DNA of 64,000 nt, taken from assembly GCF_035987325.1 (NCBI RefSeq), contig NZ_CP108488.1, forward strand, positions 1,612,001 to 1,676,000, read 5' to 3'. This document shows, in pieces, positions 61,281 to 64,000 of this stretch. Positions within the stretch are counted from its first letter, which is position 1, and the number at the start of each line of letters is the position of its first letter. The notes under the pieces are model-generated. The model saw only the letters and a list, made by a program, of their open reading frames with translations. It was not told the origin of the DNA and made no database searches. A program made the position numbers and the translations under genes. Source of the stretch: Streptomyces sp. NBC_01244 (lineage in GTDB: Bacteria; Actinomycetota; Actinomycetes; Streptomycetales; Streptomycetaceae).

Positions 61281-62032
61281 GGTCGTGCCCCGCAGACGAG
61301 GTCGGAGACCGTGAGGAGTTCGGCGGCGACCAGGTCCGCCCCGCGTTCCCGTAGTGCCCGTGCCGTGTCGGGGTTCTTCGTCCGGTCGAGGCCGATGACG
61401 AGGCCGAAGTGGCCGCGTCGGCCTGCTTCGACACCTGCGAGGGCGTCTTCCACCACCGCACAGCGAGTGGGGTCCATCCCGAGCCGTCCGGCCGCTTCGA
61501 GGAACAGAGCGGGGTCCGGCTTGCCCGCGAGCCCCAGGTCGGCAGCGTCCGTACCATCCACCACAGCGTCGAAGCAGCCCAGAAGGGAGGCTGATCCGAG
61601 AAGCGGCCGGGCATGCCGGGAGGCCGATACGGCGGCACAGCACACGCCGTGCGCCCGCAGCCGAGCGAGCGCCGGAGCGACGTCGGTGAAGGCATGGACG
61701 GCCCCGGACCGCAACGTGCTTACGAACGCCGCCTCCTTGCGCGCGGCCACCGCCCAGACCGTGTCGTCGCCTGGTGCACCGTCGGGGCTGCCGGTCGGCA
61801 GGTCGATGCCACGGGAGTTCAGGAAGGAACTCGCCCCGTCCAGCCGGGGCTTGCCGTCGACCCACTGACGGTACTCACGGTCCGCGTCGAAGGGAGGCTG
61901 CCGCCCGTGCCCGGACGTGGCCCAGGCGTCCAGACAGCTGTCGAAGGCAGTCTTCCAGGCCGCGGCGTGCAGCCGCGCCGAATCGAGCAGTACCCCGTCC
62001 GTGTCGAACACGACGGCATGCGGGGCGCTCAC
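61277..62032 (-). CDS. HAD-family beta-phosphoglucomutase-like protein
   Basis: A 251-residue HAD protein with motif I VVFDTDGVLLDSA (D-T-D, where the usual form is DLDG), helical cap (about 20-110), Ser in AVSASRHA, KPDPALFLEAA and VVEDALAG. It sits directly before a GH65 phosphorylase and shares GTGA overlaps with both neighbours. The product of GH65 is beta-glucose-1-phosphate, so it probably makes glucose-6-phosphate. The GTG at 62032 is the start that follows the upstream gene's stop. Confidence 0.88.
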   Translation of the reverse strand: MSAPHAVVFDTDGVLLDSARLHAAAWKTAFDSCLDAWATSGHGRQPPFDADREYRQWVDGKPRLDGASSFLNSRGIDLPTGSPDGAPGDDTVWAVAARKEAAFVSTLRSGAVHAFTDVAPALARLRAHGVCCAAVSASRHARPLLGSASLLGCFDAVVDGTDAADLGLAGKPDPALFLEAAGRLGMDPTRCAVVEDALAGVEAGRRGHFGLVIGLDRTKNPDTARALRERGADLVAAELLTVSDLVCGARP

Positions 62033-62709
62033 CCGGATCCCACGCGTCGGCCGGTCATCCTGGTGGGGGTAATGGACATCCAGTGCGTACGGGGTCCGCC
62101 GGCCCAGGGAAGCGAGCGGGCGACCGAATACAGGTGGCTGACCCGCTCCCCGTCCGTGACACCGGACACCTCGCCGACGGCCATGACGCTCCAGCCCTCT
62201 CGCATCACGTCGTCGATGTGGTCCACCTCGAAGGCGACCTCGGTCCCGGATGCCTCGGCGATCCGCGAGTCGGCCGCCGTGCGGAACGCGATCTCGTTTC
62301 CCACGACGACATAGTTGACGGGGAAGACGGCGAGTCCTTCCATGCCGGAGAACCCGACCCGGCCGATGCCGTGGGTGGAGAGCAGGCGGAGGCACTCGGC
62401 CTCGCTCAGCACCGTCGACGCGGAACCGCGCATTGCGGTCCCCATGCCGGGGGGACTGTCGGTCGTTCTCCCTGTCAGCTCGGCAACGGTGGTCCCCAGC
62501 CCGTCCGCGAGACCCACGAGCATGCCCATGCTGGGCGCCGCCGCCCGCTCCTCCACGTAGGCGATGTACGACGCGGCGGCCCCGCAGCGCTCCCCGAGTT
62601 CTTCACGCGTGAGGCCCAGCTCTACGCGGCGGGCGCTCACGCGTCGTCCGAAGTCACCACGGGCAGCCGGAACCTTGATCGGGGACGCATCTGCTGTGGT
62701 CTCTCCCAT
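62029..62709 (-). CDS. XRE helix-turn-helix fused to pyridoxamine oxidase-like domain
   Basis: A 226-residue fusion: an XRE-type DNA-binding domain (about 20-80, RVSARRVELGLTREELGERCGAAASYIAYVE) joined to a PNPOx-like split barrel (about 100-215, CLRLLSTHGIGRVGFSGMEGLAVFPVNYVVVGNEIAFRTA). Such proteins may sense a flavin or F420 cofactor and regulate neighbours. The ATG at 62709 is used; a GTG at 62718 is possible. It is the first gene of an operon with HAD and GH65; two DosR-like boxes lie upstream. Confidence 0.88.
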   Translation of the reverse strand: MGETTADASPIKVPAARGDFGRRVSARRVELGLTREELGERCGAAASYIAYVEERAAAPSMGMLVGLADGLGTTVAELTGRTTDSPPGMGTAMRGSASTVLSEAECLRLLSTHGIGRVGFSGMEGLAVFPVNYVVVGNEIAFRTAADSRIAEASGTEVAFEVDHIDDVMREGWSVMAVGEVSGVTDGERVSHLYSVARSLPWAGGPRTHWMSITPTRMTGRRVGSG

Positions 62710-62802
62710 GATCGTCACACCCTTGTTGTTCGAGGCCGGTACAGGAACTTGGCGACGCGCTGGGCGTCAACCTCAGGCTGTACCCGCTACCGGTGCACGC
62801 AC

Positions 62803-62841
62803 AGGGCCGGACGGTCCCCTACCGGGGCCTGTCGGGCCCCT
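62803..62841 (-). promoter_or_regulatory. Pair of DosR/OsdR-like boxes, 21 bp apart (XRE-PNPOx operon)
   Basis: AGGGCCGGACGGTCCCCT (62803-62820) and GGGGCCTGTCGGGCCCCT (62824-62841) start exactly 21 bases apart. The first reverse-complements to AGGGGACCGTCCGGCCCT. They lie 94-132 bases upstream of the XRE-PNPOx start. Confidence 0.55.
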
Positions 62842-62940
62842 GCGGCCCTCTCCCCGGGGTGTGACGGTGGAGGCCGGTTTCCCCTGCCGGAGGAAGGCCT
62901 GTCATGTCCGAGGCGGCTTCGTTTCCGCCCCGCACACCAC

Positions 62941-63384
62941 CTACCTGGTCCACGGGGAGGAAACCGTTGGGAAACCCTCAGGACCGCTGTCCGCTTCCGG
63001 AACCAGTCGGCGGTGAAGTTCCGTGGTCATCGCGTGGATGGCACGGGTCAGTTCCGTATTGGTCTTGAGTTCCAGCTCCTGCTCGACGAAATCGTGGTCG
63101 GCCTTCGCCTGTTGGAACGCTGCCTGCCGGTTCTGCCCGATCATCACGAACGTCGACAGGAAGATCGCCTCCAGGGAGACGGCGAGCGTCAGCATCGGCC
63201 AGGGATTCGCCTCCACGAACAGCATCCAGAGGGCGAAGCCGATCGCGTGGAGATAGACGAACGGCATGGAGCCGGCGAACTTCGTGATCGCGTCAGCGAT
63301 GCGCGACTGGACACCGGCGGCCTGACTCGTGCGGTGTGCGACGACAACCGGATGGTGCCGCGCCTCGTCCTCGGTTGCGTTCAC
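62941..63384 (-). CDS. DUF1003 membrane protein
   Basis: A 147-residue DUF1003 protein with two membrane helices (about 42-62 and 68-90: MPFVYLHAIGFALWMLFVEANPWPMLTLAVSLEAIFLSTFVMIGQNRQA, given as two helices with NPWP between) and a charged coiled C-terminus (about 95-147). The family is found in stress and dormancy gene clusters but its role is unknown. GGAGG lies four to five bases before the GTG at 63384. Confidence 0.85.
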   Translation of the reverse strand: MNATEDEARHHPVVVAHRTSQAAGVQSRIADAITKFAGSMPFVYLHAIGFALWMLFVEANPWPMLTLAVSLEAIFLSTFVMIGQNRQAAFQQAKADHDFVEQELELKTNTELTRAIHAMTTELHRRLVPEADSGPEGFPTVSSPWTR

Positions 63385-63551
63385 CTGCCTGCCTCCTCGG
63401 GACGAGCACCCGTGACACGGCTCTGTGTCCCGCATCGTCTCAAAACCATCGACCCTTCTCGGCGTACCGCCAGAGCCCGCCGTCGGCCGGGGCGGCGTGA
63501 CCCGGCAGAGACCCAGCCCGCCCACACTCCACCCCCCGCCGGCGCCGCAGA

Positions 63552-63585
63552 AGGGGCCGACCGGCCCCATGTGGGGGCCGTCCCT
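63552..63585. promoter_or_regulatory. Pair of DosR/OsdR-like boxes, 21 bp apart (phosphoketolase/DUF1003)
   Basis: AGGGGCCGACCGGCCCC (63552-63568) and GGGGGCCGTCCCT (63573-63585) start 21 bases apart in the 289-base divergent region between DUF1003 and phosphoketolase. They are 89-122 bases before the phosphoketolase start, the same distance as at the CBS gene. Confidence 0.55.
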
Positions 63586-63673
63586 GCCCTTCCCGCCTCC
63601 GGCCCCGTAGGAGCACGGTTCACGCATCGACTCAACCGGCGCATGCCCCGGCCTGCGGTTCGAAGGAGCTCTC

Positions 63674-64000
63674 ATGACCACCACGTACCGGATCACGGAG
63701 CTGGACGCGCACTGGCGTGCCGCGAACTACCTGGCCCTCGGCCAGATCTACCTCATGGACAACCCGCTGCTCGCCGAGCCGCTGCGGCCGGAGCACATCA
63801 AGCCGCGGCTGCTCGGCCACTGGGGCACCGCCCCCGGCCTGAACCTCGTCCACACCCACCTGAACCGGGTGATCAAGGAGCGTTCCCTGAAGGCCCTGTG
63901 CGTCTGGGGACCCGGCCACGGAGGGGCGGCCGTCCTCGCCAACTCCTGGCTGGAGGGCACGTACAGCGAGACCTATCCGGACATCGGCCGGGACGCGGAC
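63674..64000 (+). CDS. xfp: Phosphoketolase, N-terminal part (cut by window end)
   Basis: The first 109 residues of a xylulose-5-phosphate/fructose-6-phosphate phosphoketolase: [46 protein letters not shown] and [22 protein letters not shown] are the family's thiamine-diphosphate domain start. It makes acetyl-phosphate from sugar phosphates. GAAGGAG at 63662-63668 fixes the ATG at 63674. The reading frame continues past the window. Confidence 0.93.
   Translation, partial: MTTTYRITELDAHWRAANYLALGQIYLMDNPLLAEPLRPEHIKPRLLGHWGTAPGLNLVHTHLNRVIKERSLKALCVWGPGHGGAAVLANSWLEGTYSETYPDIGRDAD

Overview
The window is chromosomal DNA of a Streptomyces-type actinomycete. It is very GC-rich, codons end mostly in G or C, many starts are GTG, genes often overlap by 4 bases (ATGA/GTGA), and it carries actinomycete-specific families: a conservon (cvn) operon, GAF-ANTAR proteins, a DUF3516 helicase, DUF6397, a SWIM/SNF2 pair and IS701-type DNA. 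No rRNA, tRNA or CRISPR array was recognised.

Layout. 0-3 kb: Lrp/AsnC regulator, HAD phosphatase, cytochrome P450. 2.8-7.0 kb: an alkanesulfonate operon (ssuC-ssuB-ssuA-ssuD) preceded by a predicted leaderless cysteine-containing leader peptide and a terminator-like hairpin, which together look like a cysteine attenuator. 7-16 kb: FAD oxidoreductase, short MltG, a MarR-regulated ABC exporter with overlapping divergent promoters, a large FAD/Fe-S D-lactate-dehydrogenase-like protein, and an unusual tryptophan-2,3-dioxygenase-like protein. 16-20 kb: a heterodimeric ABC exporter with one consensus and one degenerate ATP site. 20-27 kb: YdjM-like hydrolase, DUF3516 helicase, TesB thioesterase, YchJ protein, DUF6397, an orphan roadblock protein and a PPOX protein. 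26.9-32 kb: conservon cvnA-B-C-D with an MHYT sensor upstream. 32-40.5 kb: methyltransferase, TrmO-like protein, MOSC protein, small membrane protein, SNF2 helicase and SWIM protein. 40.5-42.1 kb: a long inverted repeat whose terminal CTAG has been hit by a complete IS701-family element (exact ends, 4-bp CTAG duplication). 42-45 kb: GAF regulator and aldehyde dehydrogenase.

45.4-51.2 kb is a scar region. Two minus-strand fragments of what looks like one gene (DUF5655-type) lie about 5 kb apart. Between them are a frameshifted tyrosine-recombinase remnant and a signalling block (STAS, GNAT, two GAF-ANTAR proteins, small membrane and coiled proteins). This suggests an old integration event that split the host gene, after which the integrase decayed.

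51.5-64 kb is a stress/dormancy-type island: two universal stress proteins with a P-type ATPase, CBS-BON protein, two more universal stress proteins (one frameshifted in a run of eight C), GH65 phosphorylase, HAD phosphatase, XRE-PNPOx protein, DUF1003 protein and the start of a phosphoketolase. Four intergenic regions carry imperfect GGGACC/GGCCCT palindromes resembling mycobacterial DosR/DevR boxes; in three of them they occur as pairs exactly 21 bp apart (four pairs in all). The island is therefore probably one regulon of an OsdR/DevR-like response regulator, coupling stress proteins to phosphorolytic sugar use and the phosphoketolase shunt.
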